Assembly (NCBI GenBank): GCA_019114985.1
Contig: DXEM01000004.1
Location: 1-64,000 of the forward strand
Direction of reading: 5' to 3'
Origin: Candidatus Anaerostipes excrementavium
GTDB taxonomy: Bacteria; Bacillota; Clostridia; Lachnospirales; Lachnospiraceae
Length of the DNA stretch: 64,000 nt
In this document: piece after piece, positions 1 through 8,302 of the stretch
Layout of the letters: each line of letters begins with the position of its first letter
How positions within the stretch are numbered: the first letter of the stretch is position 1
Notes under the pieces: generated by a model
Seen by the model: the letters and a program-made list of their open reading frames with translations, nothing else
Told to the model about the DNA's origin: nothing
The model's database searches: none
Position numbers and translations under genes: made by a program

Positions 1-1
1 C

Positions 2-579
<578 letters not shown>

Positions 580-823
580 TCCTTTCCCGTCCTTTCGTAG
601 TTTGATAGAAGAAAAGCTTCTCAGCAAGCATAGGAACGAGGTACCCTTTCCGTAAAATGCGTTGCATTTTGCTTGTTGGGAAGTTTCCCCAACCCTCTCA
701 ATTTTTCTTCCACTACCTACTACACCGGACAGAGCGATTTTGCCAAAGATTTTGAAAAAATTTTTTAAATTACTTACTACGGAGAACAGGTCAAAAATGT
801 CAAAGAGCGCGAAAAAATCAAGA
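580..823. other. Intergenic region without a recognisable intact gene
   Basis: This gap separates the TnpW-like gene from the promoter of the rightward cassette. Plus-strand frames in 720-850 contain short coding-looking pieces (for example YYGEQVKNVKE near 778-810, ending at 848) interrupted by stops. I could not assign them. They are probably decayed element genes. Confidence 0.3.
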
Positions 824-852
824 TTGATATAGGATTAAGAATGTGCTAAACT
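824..852 (+). promoter_or_regulatory. Promoter of the leader/CD3324/acetyltransferase cassette
   Basis: TTGATA at 824-829 and TAAACT at 847-852 are separated by 17 bases, a good sigma-A match. Transcription would start near 859 and give a leader of about 190 nt before the first full-size gene at 1047. Confidence 0.5.
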
Positions 853-898
853 GTATTTGCCTTAGATTATCGTGTCAGACAGAAAGAAGTGATTTTGT

Positions 899-976
899 AT
901 GTGTATTAACACCCAAAAGAGAAACAAAGCTTTTCTCCATGCAAAGCCAGTAGATTGCGACGGTTGCATGGAGTAA
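899..976 (+). CDS. Putative 25-residue leader peptide
   Basis: An ATG at 899 opens a 25-codon frame ending in TAA at 974-976, with a weak purine-rich site (AGAAAG) upstream. It lies entirely inside the transcribed leader. Its last third, codons for HAKPVDCDGCME, overlaps the arms of two mutually exclusive hairpins. This is the arrangement of antibiotic-sensing leader peptides in Firmicutes resistance genes, where a stalled ribosome shifts RNA folding. I do not recognise the peptide itself. Translation is inferred, not shown. Confidence 0.45.
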   Translation: MCINTQKRNKAFLHAKPVDCDGCME

Positions 977-1010
977 AAAATAGTCGCAAAATAAAAATGC
1001 TGGCTTTGCA
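935..1010 (+). promoter_or_regulatory. Competing hairpins, attenuator-like leader RNA
   Basis: Arm 935-944 (CTCCATGCAA) pairs perfectly with 964-973 (TTGCATGGAG). Arm 940-950 (TGCAAAGCCAG) pairs perfectly with 1000-1010 (CTGGCTTTGCA), and inside it 955-961 (TTGCGAC) pairs with 983-989 (GTCGCAA). The first hairpin shares 940-944 with the second structure, so the two folds exclude each other. No T-run follows either fold, so the mechanism (translation control, pausing or antitermination) is open. Confidence 0.5.
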
Positions 1011-1046
1011 ACTTGACTATCACATCAAATCAAGGAGGAAGCCCGC

Positions 1047-1310
1047 ATGAAATATCTTAATGCACAAGTTATTCTTCCGGACGCATTGGTAAAAGAGTTG
1101 CAAACTTATGTTCAAGGCGGATATATCTACGTTCCTATCGAACAGGAACAGCAAAAACGTTGGGGAGAAGTTTCTGGCTATCGTCAAGAATTAGCGCAAC
1201 GCAATCAGCGGATAAAAGAGGAATATCAAAGCGGTATTTCTATGGAGTGTCTGTCTGAAAAATATTGCTTGTCTTTATATGCTGTTCGGAAAATCATATA
1301 TCAAAAGTAA
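1047..1310 (+). CDS. CD3324-family small DNA-binding protein
   Basis: An 87-residue protein beginning MKYLNAQVILPDALVKELQ, with a strong AAGGAGGA site upstream. The N-terminal half is a conserved block (YVQGGYIYVP, GEVSGYRQEL). The C-terminal 30 residues form a Mor/resolvase-like helix-turn-helix (ISMECLSEKYCLSLYAVRKII). The family is common on Firmicutes mobile elements and near inducible resistance genes, and is thought to be regulatory. Here it sits behind an attenuator-like leader and ahead of an Ntn-hydrolase and an acetyltransferase, so it may regulate or be co-induced with them. Its operator and ligand are unknown. Confidence 0.65.
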   Translation: MKYLNAQVILPDALVKELQTYVQGGYIYVPIEQEQQKRWGEVSGYRQELAQRNQRIKEEYQSGISMECLSEKYCLSLYAVRKIIYQK

Positions 1311-1443
1311 CCGTAAGGGGCTGCCAAGTGCAGCCTCTTATTTTATACCAATCATTTCGGTATCGTACAGTATATAGAATGTCCATCTGAACGGCTGTAA
1401 AATAAAAACGAAGCATACAAAGATTTTATGAAAGGCGGCTACT

Positions 1444-2148
1444 ATGTGTACTAGATTCATTTATCGCGGAAGCGACATAATAACAGGCTTTAATTTTGAC
1501 ATTGACCTTTCTGTATGGACGCATAAAGTAATAAAAGAAAAAGGGCGTTTCTATATTGGAATTTTGCGACCGGACGGAATTTATCATTCTTATCATGGGG
1601 TAAATCAAAACGGAAATGCAGGAACGCTGTTATATGTGCATGGCAATTCTGCCGGAGCTTATCAAAGCGGCAGTAACTGTATGACGATTGCCGATTTGAC
1701 AGAGCAGTTTATCAAGGCTCAGATTTCCTTTGATGAGGTTCTTCAAATTGCTAAATCAAAGAAAATTGTTTATGCGCCGGACGCTACCATGCAAGCAATG
1801 TTGTCTGATGTGCATGGACGCACTTTAGTAATTGAACCGGGAATTGGTTACAGGGAAGAACAGAGTAAGTATTCCTTAATAACGAACTATTCTTTGATGA
1901 AGCCAGAAAGTACGAGAGATTTTATTGTGTCGGGTGACGACAGATATGAACGGGCTTTGCAGTTATTAGATAACTGTAAAAATGAATTTTCAGTCCCCGA
2001 CGCATTTACATTACTTCATGCTGTTCGCCAAGTGGGCATATGGGCGACCAGAGTTTCATTTGTTTACTCCGTAAACGAACATACAGTGTACTATGCGGAA
2101 AATAATCGCTTTGAGCATATCAGAAAATTCATTTTTCCGTTTGCCTAA
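1444..2148 (+). CDS. Ntn-hydrolase, linear amide C-N hydrolase (choloylglycine hydrolase-like)
   Basis: A 234-residue protein starting at ATG 1444, downstream of AAAGGCGG. It begins Met-Cys, so Cys2 would become the N-terminal nucleophile after Met removal, as in bile salt hydrolases and penicillin V acylases. A GFNFDID segment near residue 17 corresponds to the family's GRNFD substrate-pocket motif. It is shorter than typical bile salt hydrolases (about 315-330 residues) and lacks parts of their loops, so the substrate cannot be assumed. The acetyltransferase gene follows after 16 bases, suggesting one transcript. It could hydrolyse an amide or ester bond in an antibiotic or host/microbial conjugate; this is inference. 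Confidence 0.6.
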   Translation: MCTRFIYRGSDIITGFNFDIDLSVWTHKVIKEKGRFYIGILRPDGIYHSYHGVNQNGNAGTLLYVHGNSAGAYQSGSNCMTIADLTEQFIKAQISFDEVLQIAKSKKIVYAPDATMQAMLSDVHGRTLVIEPGIGYREEQSKYSLITNYSLMKPESTRDFIVSGDDRYERALQLLDNCKNEFSVPDAFTLLHAVRQVGIWATRVSFVYSVNEHTVYYAENNRFEHIRKFIFPFA

Positions 2149-2164
2149 TAAGAAAGGAGCAGTT

Positions 2165-2785
2165 ATGCCACAGAAAGTTTATCCACGTTCAAAGGACAAA
2201 GAAACAGTCTATTTAAAAAGTGTTATCAGCAATCCCAATATCATAATTGGTGATTACACAATGTATAACGATTTTGTCAGAGAGCCAAAGGATTTTGAGA
2301 AGAATAACGTTTTATACCAGTACCCAATCAACCAGGATAAGTTGATAATTGGTAAGTTTTGTTCGATTGCCTGCGGAGCAAAATTCATATTCAATAGTGC
2401 AAATCACAGCTTATCTTCGCTTTCTACCTATCCATTCCCCATATTTTTTGAAGAATGGAATTTAGATGTAAAGGATATTACAAAAGCGTGGGATAACAAA
2501 GGTAATATTATTATCGGAAATGATGTTTGGATTGGTTATGAAGCAGTTATTTTAGCAGGTGTTACGATTGGGGACGGTGCTGTTATCGGAACCCGCGCCG
2601 TTGTTACTAAAGACGTTCCCCCATATACAATCGTCGGCGGTGTTCCGGCAAAGCCTATAAGAAAACGGTTTACCCAAGAAACGATTGATTTTCTGCTTAA
2701 AATAAAGTGGTGGAATTGGTCAGAAGAACGTATCAGACAGCATATAACCGATATACAGTCAGGAAATATTGAACATTTGCGTTAA
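2165..2785 (+). CDS. Vat/CatB-type xenobiotic O-acetyltransferase
   Basis: The start is ATG 2165, with AAGAAAGGAG upstream; the frame is open further left but overlaps the previous gene. The 206-residue product has hexapeptide-repeat features: [12 protein letters not shown] near residue 60, a catalytic-type His in [14 protein letters not shown], and the run [20 protein letters not shown], then [20 protein letters not shown]. This matches the xenobiotic acetyltransferase family (streptogramin A Vat and chloramphenicol CatB enzymes), which acetylate a drug hydroxyl with acetyl-CoA as left-handed beta-helix trimers. The N-terminus (VYPRS, then [12 protein letters not shown]) resembles Vat. Whether it confers resistance is untested. 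Confidence 0.8.
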   Translation: MPQKVYPRSKDKETVYLKSVISNPNIIIGDYTMYNDFVREPKDFEKNNVLYQYPINQDKLIIGKFCSIACGAKFIFNSANHSLSSLSTYPFPIFFEEWNLDVKDITKAWDNKGNIIIGNDVWIGYEAVILAGVTIGDGAVIGTRAVVTKDVPPYTIVGGVPAKPIRKRFTQETIDFLLKIKWWNWSEERIRQHITDIQSGNIEHLR

Positions 2786-2788
2786 AGT

Positions 2789-2827
2789 GCCGCACGACGG
2801 CAAAAGAAAAAAAGCCGTCGTACAGCA
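2789..2827 (+). terminator. Hairpin downstream of the acetyltransferase gene
   Basis: ACGACGGC at 2794-2801 and GCCGTCGT at 2814-2821 form a perfect 8-bp stem with an A-rich loop just after the stop codon. There is no T-run after it on the plus strand, so termination efficiency is doubtful. Confidence 0.35.
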
Positions 2828-2934
2828 TAATTCCTCATGCACAAAAATCTTTCATGGACGGCTTTGAAATATGGAGCCGCCCATTTCTATTATGTCAGCA
2901 AAAATGTCCATGGCGGTATTAAGGAGGTATCGCC

Positions 2935-3027
2935 ATGATTCTATCGGTTAATAGGCAATTATTAAAAAAATCCCGTTTTATACAACAGAGTATTCCGCCC
3001 AAGAGTATGAACTGTCTGCTCATTTAG
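2935..3027 (+). CDS. Small hypothetical protein of a Tn916-like element
   Basis: A 30-codon frame (MILSVNRQLLKKSRF...) starts at ATG 2935 behind a very good AAGGAGG site. The good ribosome binding site and its position just before the Orf7-like sigma gene argue that it is translated. It may be the truncated head of a longer element protein, because coding-like sequence seems to continue in another frame toward 3060. No function is known. Confidence 0.35.
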   Translation: MILSVNRQLLKKSRFIQQSIPPKSMNCLLI

Positions 3028-3131
3028 TATGTCATAATAACTCATGTTCTTCAAACGCTCATGCGGTCTTATTCTGCGTGGGCGTTTGTTGTAATATCCC
3101 TCCTACTGGGAAGAAAGGGGGTGATGAGAAA

Positions 3132-3569
3132 ATGAGATATTCTGAACAATTCATGGAGCATATCGAATACTCTTTTGCCGCCTTTTGCAGAATCGTTCTC
3201 CGTAATGCCGCGCTCAACGCATACCGTGATTTTAGGCAAAAGAAGAAACGGGAAGTATCGCTTGACTATCTGATGTCCAAAATGTCTTTTGAACCATTTA
3301 CAACGGATAATTATTTTGAGCAGTACAAGCCGACAACCTTTGTTGTGAAAGGTCAAAAAGTTACTGTTGTTAGCGAGCGATTAGCCGACGCATTATCCAA
3401 ATTGTCGGAACAGCGTCGTACTGTCCTGTTGATGTATTTCTTTCTGGGCTATACTGATACAGAAGTCGGGAAAGAGTACGGACGGAGCAGAAGCACAGCT
3501 AACTACTGGAAATTATCGGCTTTAAAGAATTTAAGAAAGGAACTGGAGAAAACGAACTATGAGGAATAA
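3132..3569 (+). CDS. Tn916 Orf7-like sigma-70-family regulator
   Basis: A 145-residue protein. ATG 3132 is chosen because of the AAAGGGGGTGATGAG site; an upstream ATG at 3078 has none. The middle contains the FEPFTTDNYFEQYK block typical of the Tn916 Orf7 family, and the C-terminus is a sigma region-4-like helix-turn-helix (LSEQRRTVLLMYFFLGYTDTEV, then RSRSTANYW). In Tn916, Orf7/Orf8 control expression of transfer genes. It overlaps the next gene by 11 bases, as orf7/orf8 do. The conjugation genes it would control are absent here, so it may be relict. Confidence 0.75.
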   Translation: MRYSEQFMEHIEYSFAAFCRIVLRNAALNAYRDFRQKKKREVSLDYLMSKMSFEPFTTDNYFEQYKPTTFVVKGQKVTVVSERLADALSKLSEQRRTVLLMYFFLGYTDTEVGKEYGRSRSTANYWKLSALKNLRKELEKTNYEE

Positions 3570-3762
3570 GAAGCATATCCCCTTTGAAGTCATTGAAAAA
3601 GCGGTTGCCGGGGAGCCGAAAGCGATAGACGCAGTATTACGGCATTACAACGGATACATCAAATATCTGTCTACTTATCAAGGACATATCAACGACGATA
3701 TTCAAGACCGTCTGAAAGCACAGCTTATCAAAGCTATCCTGCAATTTCGTTTTGACAGGTAG
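3559..3762 (+). CDS. Tn916 Orf8-like helix-turn-helix protein
   Basis: A 67-residue protein whose start lies inside the end of the Orf7-like gene, indicating translational coupling. The sequence PFEVIEKAVAGEPKAIDAVLRHYNGYI resembles sigma region-2-like small regulators of conjugative transposons. With its neighbour it would act as a split sigma-like activator. It is followed by a strong terminator rather than by excisionase and integrase genes, as would be seen in an intact Tn916-type element. Confidence 0.7.
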   Translation: MRNKKHIPFEVIEKAVAGEPKAIDAVLRHYNGYIKYLSTYQGHINDDIQDRLKAQLIKAILQFRFDR

Positions 3763-4041
3763 GGAGTAGCAGAGCCAGAAAAAGCCGTCAAGGATAAAAT
3801 GCACGCTTGCACGTCCTTGACGGTTTTCCCTGTCTTTGCTGTTGGGCGGCTAAGAGGGCGCAATCGGATAAACCGCTTACGCTCTCAATCCATTATGGAA
3901 TGTTACGCAGTAGAGGTTGATTTCCCCTTGATTTATGCGGTTTGCAAGGTGCATTCATAGGGGAATAAGGGATTTATACTCATACCCTCAAATGGCGGCT
4001 CTACTGCGTAACGGATATAAAAAATAGGTATAGTGGGTTAA
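3763..4041. repeat. Intergenic region with a 14-bp inverted repeat
   Basis: After the terminator, GTTACGCAGTAGAG at 3902-3915 is repeated inverted as CTCTACTGCGTAAC at 3999-4012. The enclosed 83 bp also hold shorter near-complementary stretches (TTCCCC/GGGGAA). No frame longer than chance is seen. It may be an element-end sequence or a recombinase/excisionase binding site left after loss of int/xis. Confidence 0.45.
3784..3830 (+). terminator. Rho-independent terminator after the Orf8-like gene
   Basis: GCCGTCAAGGA (from 3785) and TCCTTGACGG (to 3824) form a long stem, with AAAA before it and TTTT after it. The inner CACGC/GCACG bases may extend the fold. Confidence 0.7.
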
Positions 4042-5289
4042 TCATTGATACAATCCTTGTATATTCCAAGGCATTAAAATCCATTTTCCATTATTTCTCC
4101 AAGGAACCGCAATATGCTCAGTAATGCTTTCATAAACACAACCAAAAGTTAAAATAGCTTCTTTTTTACAATTATTGGTTGTCCATAATACTTTGACTTC
4201 TACTTTAGATAATGCACAAGCACGTTCTTCAATTTCAATAATTTCAAAAGTATCAAATATTTTGTTTTCAAACAATTTCCTGCATTCACCAGCTTTTTTT
4301 CCAGCTGATAAGTTTGTCGGAAATAATTTTTGTAAATGTATTGACAATTTTCCGTAGTTTTTATTCTTCCACGCAGATAACATTTCAATAACTTCAGCAA
4401 TGTACGGATATTCAGTATAATCCCCTGCTGTTCCAGAAGGCGGAATATCTTTGCCTACAATAACTGTTCGTTTTTTCCACGAAGAAATTTCATCTCGAAT
4501 TTGTTTGTTTTCCTTTAAGCACGCTAAGGATTCTCTTATAGGGGGTGGATTAACCGACTTTTCATACTTCTCTTTTCTTGTTTCTTCGCTATTCTTCATT
4601 TTCATCCAATCGGCTACAGCAAACATAAGGGATACACATTTACATGATACATATTCATTTGCGTAATTCAAGTCGCGACCATGTAAAATTCCATTCCGAT
4701 AGGGAAGCGTAATTACTTCTGTATTTGTTTTTGTGCGTTTTTGGTTAAATATGCCCTTTAACTTTGCTAATCCATCACTACATCCTACCAAGCAGTCCCA
4801 TGCGTCAATAGATGTACCTTCTGCAAAAAAACCTTTGCTTTTGGTAAAATCATTTACTGCACCATCTACTATAATCAACCCAAGTGGGACACTTGCATAA
4901 TAACGTTCTGCAAAATGGTCTTCAAAAAAACGTTGTATTAAATTATCTCTTACAGCAAATGCTTCTGAACTATGTTTTATCCAATCAATGATTTTACTCA
5001 CATCTGATTTATAGTAATTGATTAAAATCTGTTCTGCTGCTTCTAATCCATTTGTTTCAAATTCTGCATTTGCACTTTCCATAAGGGAAAAATTCATACT
5101 ATCATATGCACACCAACCTTGAGAGGAAAATCTATCATTGAAAGCAGTTGTTTGAACAATCATATTCTCAAGTTGCTTTTCCATATCTTTTAACTGTTTC
5201 CTCTGTTCGGGTTTTAAGGAAATTGATATAAGTTTCATTGCTTTTATATCAGTCTGTAATTTATTTAGTGAAACAAGATTATTGTCCAT
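4042..5289 (-). CDS. HEPN-motif protein of unknown function
   Basis: A 415-residue cytoplasmic protein with ATG at 5289. I do not recognise the whole family. A central RNGILHG (Arg198 to His203, an R-x4-H arrangement within a helix) is the catalytic signature of HEPN ribonucleases found in abortive-infection, toxin and CRISPR effector proteins. The N-terminal 45 residues are charged and helical. The C-terminal part (from about 290) is less charged, ending in beta-like segments. No membrane segment is seen. It lies alone on its strand between element regulators and the PTS operon, as cargo genes often do. A role in RNA cleavage or phage exclusion is inference. Confidence 0.5.
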   Translation of the reverse strand: MDNNLVSLNKLQTDIKAMKLISISLKPEQRKQLKDMEKQLENMIVQTTAFNDRFSSQGWCAYDSMNFSLMESANAEFETNGLEAAEQILINYYKSDVSKIIDWIKHSSEAFAVRDNLIQRFFEDHFAERYYASVPLGLIIVDGAVNDFTKSKGFFAEGTSIDAWDCLVGCSDGLAKLKGIFNQKRTKTNTEVITLPYRNGILHGRDLNYANEYVSCKCVSLMFAVADWMKMKNSEETRKEKYEKSVNPPPIRESLACLKENKQIRDEISSWKKRTVIVGKDIPPSGTAGDYTEYPYIAEVIEMLSAWKNKNYGKLSIHLQKLFPTNLSAGKKAGECRKLFENKIFDTFEIIEIEERACALSKVEVKVLWTTNNCKKEAILTFGCVYESITEHIAVPWRNNGKWILMPWNIQGLYQ

Positions 5290-5332
5290 TTTAATTCCAC
5301 CACCCTTATAAGTTTATCTTATCATAACATAA

Positions 5333-5367
5333 AACAACTCCGAATGCTATTAACATTCGGAGTTGTT
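5333..5367. terminator. Strong 14-bp hairpin, bidirectional terminator-like
   Basis: AACAACTCCGAATG at 5333-5346 pairs perfectly with CATTCGGAGTTGTT at 5354-5367 across a 7-nt loop. Read on the minus strand it is followed by a TTTTAT tract. It lies upstream of the leftward HEPN gene and may isolate that gene from leftward read-through. Confidence 0.5.
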
Positions 5368-5566
5368 GCACCCTGTTTGTCAGCCGTTAAGATTAGTTTG
5401 TTTCCAAAACTTCCTTATCGGCATTCAGCAAAAGAGATATCTTCCTTTTTTCTTTGAGATTTTGCCATTTGGTTAGAACAATTTTGTGCAGCTTATGAGG
5501 GAAAGTCTTGTTCTTTATAAGGAGTGATCCAGAGAATATAATGAAAGCAAATCAAGAAAGGAAGTG

Positions 5567-6061
5567 ATGGAAAAGGTGTTTTGGCAGAAGATTGAGGAAT
5601 CATTGATATTTGTCGATTTGGAAGCAGGATCGACCGATGAAATATTTGAAAAGATGGGAGGTGCGCTGATTCGATCTGGGAAATGTAAGGCTAGTTACAT
5701 CGATGCACTAAAAGAACGAGAAGATGTTTTTCCGACTGGTATTATGGTGCAGGATATCGGAGTTGCGATTCCTCATACAGATCCAGAACATGTGGCGGAG
5801 TCTGCCATTGCCATTGGAGTTTTACAAGAACCTGTGGATTTTTTCCACATGGGAACAAACCCGGCAGAAGGAGCCAAAGTCCCAGTTATTTTTGTGATTA
5901 TGCTTGCGATTGCAGGGAATCATCATTTGGAAATGCTTCAGAAAGCAATTCAGCTGATTCAGGATCAGGAGGTGCTTTGGAAGCTTACCCAGGCTGAAAA
6001 TGCAAAACAAATCATAGAAATCATAAAAAAGAAGGAGGAAAAAGAAAATGAGAACAGTTAA
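5567..6061 (+). CDS. PTS EIIA, fructose/galactitol-type
   Basis: A 164-residue EIIA domain protein. GTG 5564 is also in frame, but ATG 5567 is better spaced from GAAAGGA. The phospho-accepting His is His70 in GVAIPHTDPEH, the standard EIIA-2 motif. It takes phosphate from HPr and passes it to EIIB. It is encoded just upstream of and overlapping (14 bp) the EIIB gene, so it is the first gene of a five-gene polyol/sugar operon. The nearest upstream promoter-like element is TATAAT at 5537-5542 with a poor -35 (TTTATA). Confidence 0.9.
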   Translation: MEKVFWQKIEESLIFVDLEAGSTDEIFEKMGGALIRSGKCKASYIDALKEREDVFPTGIMVQDIGVAIPHTDPEHVAESAIAIGVLQEPVDFFHMGTNPAEGAKVPVIFVIMLAIAGNHHLEMLQKAIQLIQDQEVLWKLTQAENAKQIIEIIKKKEEKENENS

Positions 6062-6359
6062 AATCCTATCCGCATGCGGCACAGGAGTCGCTACATCAAC
6101 CGTTGCTGCCCAAACATGTCAGCGTCTTTTGGCAGAAAGAGGGATCCCATCCGTTGATATTACAGAATGTAAGGCGATGGAGATCGTGGCAAGGGCTGAA
6201 ATTATACATCCAGATTTGATTATTCATACGGCAGAAGTTCCGGTGGATAAACTTAGCGATTATAAATGCTTCCGTGTCTTAGAATTTATTACCGGGTTTG
6301 GCGCTGAAGAAGTGGCAGATCAAATTGCGGATTATATCAAAGCCACGGTGAAAGATTAA
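6048..6359 (+). CDS. PTS EIIB, galactitol-type
   Basis: A 103-residue protein with the phosphocysteine loop SACGTGVATSTV (Cys10), typical of lactose/galactitol-family EIIB. It receives phosphate from the preceding EIIA and phosphorylates the sugar alcohol bound by EIIC. The start overlaps the EIIA gene and AAGGAGGAAAAAGAAA lies ahead of it. Length and motif match GatB. Confidence 0.9.
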   Translation: MRTVKILSACGTGVATSTVAAQTCQRLLAERGIPSVDITECKAMEIVARAEIIHPDLIIHTAEVPVDKLSDYKCFRVLEFITGFGAEEVADQIADYIKATVKD

Positions 6360-6374
6360 AAAAGGAGGATCTAT

Positions 6375-7622
6375 ATGGAAATATTAAATTATATATTGGA
6401 TATGGGCGGTTCCGTTGTTATGCCGATCATCATCACAGTCATAGGACTGATTTTCGGTCAAAAATTCAGTAAGGCGTTCCGATCCGGCATGACAATAGGA
6501 ATTGGATTAATTGGCATCAACCTGATTACCGGATTGATGGGAGATTATGTAAGCCCAGCTGCTCAGGCGATGGTAGAGCGATTTGGAATCAGTCTCTCTG
6601 TTGTAGACGTAGGGTGGCCGGTAAGCTCGGCAATTGCCTTTGCTACAACCATCGTGCCATGGGTGTTTGTAACATGTTTTGCATTAAATATTATCATGCT
6701 GGCAACGAATACAACCAAAACATTAAACATTGATATTTGGAATTACTGGCATTTTATTTTAACCGGATCTTTGGTACAAACTGCGACAGGAAGTCTGGTT
6801 CTTGGCGTGATTGCTTCCGGTCTTACGTTTATCATTGTTATGAAATTCGCTGATTATTCTGCGCCAAGAGTACAGGAATATTTTGGACTTCCCAATGTAT
6901 CTACGCCGCACACGGAAACTGTCAGTTGGGCGCCGCTTTGCATTTTGTTGGACAAGCTTTATGATCGGATCCCTGGTTTTCGAAAAATTCAGCTGGATGG
7001 GGATACCATACAGGAAAAACTGGGATTTTTAGGAGATCCGATTGTACTTGGATTGATTTTAGGAGCCTTTATAGGGCTTTTGGCAGGATATGAGCCAAAT
7101 GCGCTGATTACTCTTGCAGTACAAATGTCTGCAGTGATGTTCCTGCTTCCTAGAATGGTAAAGATTTTGATGGAAGGGCTGATGCCATTAAGTGAAGATG
7201 CGAAAAAATTTATGGCAAAACGATTCCCAGGCAAAGAAGTCTATATTGGAATGGACGCGGCAATTGCCACAGGATCTCCAATGGTAGTTTCCGCAGCACT
7301 ATTAATGATTCCGATTACACTTTTGCTGGCGGTGATTCTTCCTGGAAATAAACTGCTTCCTTTAGTGGATTTATCCACACTTCCGTTCTTTATGATTTGG
7401 CCGGTTGTCGCTTCCAGAGGAAATTTATTGAGAGCTCTTGTTACAGGTTCTTTGATGATGATCGCGATCTTATATATCGGAACGGATCTTGCCGGCACAG
7501 CCACTGCAGTTGCCCAGGCAACAAATTTCGCATTTCCGGAAGGAGCGACAGCGATTTCATCTTTGGATATCGGCGCCCATCTGGTACCGTACATTTTGTA
7601 TAAAATTTTAGCATTATTTTAA
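6375..7622 (+). CDS. PTS EIIC, galactitol-type permease
   Basis: A 415-residue multi-spanning membrane protein of the Gat EIIC family. Motifs include MPIIITVIGLIFGQKFSKA near the N-terminus, IGINLITGLMG and ISSLDIGAHLVPYIL at the C-terminus. It forms the translocation channel for a polyol that is phosphorylated on entry. It starts 15 bp after EIIB behind AAAGGAGG. Because galactitol-family EIICs differ in substrate, galactitol, arabitol or another pentitol/hexitol are all possible. Confidence 0.9.
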   Translation: MEILNYILDMGGSVVMPIIITVIGLIFGQKFSKAFRSGMTIGIGLIGINLITGLMGDYVSPAAQAMVERFGISLSVVDVGWPVSSAIAFATTIVPWVFVTCFALNIIMLATNTTKTLNIDIWNYWHFILTGSLVQTATGSLVLGVIASGLTFIIVMKFADYSAPRVQEYFGLPNVSTPHTETVSWAPLCILLDKLYDRIPGFRKIQLDGDTIQEKLGFLGDPIVLGLILGAFIGLLAGYEPNALITLAVQMSAVMFLLPRMVKILMEGLMPLSEDAKKFMAKRFPGKEVYIGMDAAIATGSPMVVSAALLMIPITLLLAVILPGNKLLPLVDLSTLPFFMIWPVVASRGNLLRALVTGSLMMIAILYIGTDLAGTATAVAQATNFAFPEGATAISSLDIGAHLVPYILYKILALF

Positions 7623-7634
7623 GGAGGTTCTTCT

Positions 7635-8282
7635 ATGCTGCTTGAAAATGAGCGTAAAAAAGTGATTGAAATTGCGTTAAAGATAAAAGAGGAGAAATTG
7701 ATTCCTCTAACTTTTGGAAATTTTAGTTTGAGAGATCCTGAGACCGGTTATGTCTGCATCACTCCAAGCGGAATGCCGTATGAAACGCTGCATCCCTCTG
7801 ATATCGTAGTAGTTGATCTGGACTGTAATACTATAGATGGGGAACGGAGACCATCCATTGAAACTCCGCTTCACACATCTATGTATAAGAAAAGATCAGA
7901 TGTTAATGGAATTGTACATACACATTCTACATTTTGTACTGCATGGGCATGCAGAAATGAAGGGATGCCTTGTATCACATCCGAAGCGGCGGAATTGGTA
8001 GGCGGTCAAATCAATTTGGCTCCATTTGTTCCTCCGGGTTCTGAAAAACTGGCAGAAGTTACATCAGATGCCATTGGAACAGATAAAGCAGTCTTAATGG
8101 GAAATCATGGAGTGATATGTGTAGATGAAACGATTGAAAAGGCATTTCAAGATGCGATAATTGCAGAAGAAAGTGCAAAAGTTGCTTATATCGCCTATCA
8201 AATGGGAAATGTCAATACTTTGGAAGATCAGATGATCCGATTTTTAAAAGAAGATGCGGATCAGAACTATGGACAAAAATAA
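7635..8282 (+). CDS. Class II aldolase (L-fuculose/ribulose-1-phosphate aldolase-like)
   Basis: A 215-residue enzyme of the FucA/AraD family, which cleaves ketose-1-phosphates to DHAP and an aldehyde using zinc. Zinc ligands are visible: His95 and His97 (VHTHST) and His158 (GNHGV), with acidic Glu76 (IETPLH). The phosphate-binding TFGNFS and ITPSGMPYE segments are conserved. It lies between the PTS permease and a zinc dehydrogenase. The likely path is import as a polyol phosphate, oxidation to ketose phosphate, then aldol cleavage. AraD-type epimerases share the fold; length and context favour the aldolase. Confidence 0.85.
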   Translation: MLLENERKKVIEIALKIKEEKLIPLTFGNFSLRDPETGYVCITPSGMPYETLHPSDIVVVDLDCNTIDGERRPSIETPLHTSMYKKRSDVNGIVHTHSTFCTAWACRNEGMPCITSEAAELVGGQINLAPFVPPGSEKLAEVTSDAIGTDKAVLMGNHGVICVDETIEKAFQDAIIAEESAKVAYIAYQMGNVNTLEDQMIRFLKEDADQNYGQK

Positions 8283-8302
8283 TACAATCAAAGGAGGATA
8301 CT

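Noticed and set aside
771-848. Short plus-strand frame that looks like the tail of an element protein
   Set aside because: Too short and interrupted; no family could be named with confidence.
5385-5552. Open minus-strand frame ending in a TAA, with coding-looking residues (WQNLKEKRKISLLLNADKE)
   Set aside because: No start with a ribosome binding site and no recognised family; it could be a remnant tail of an interrupted gene but could equally be chance.
5461-5566. Possible sigma-54 (-24/-12) promoter before the PTS operon
   Set aside because: The GG and GC dinucleotides near 5470-5490 are not 10 bases apart, so the element does not fit.
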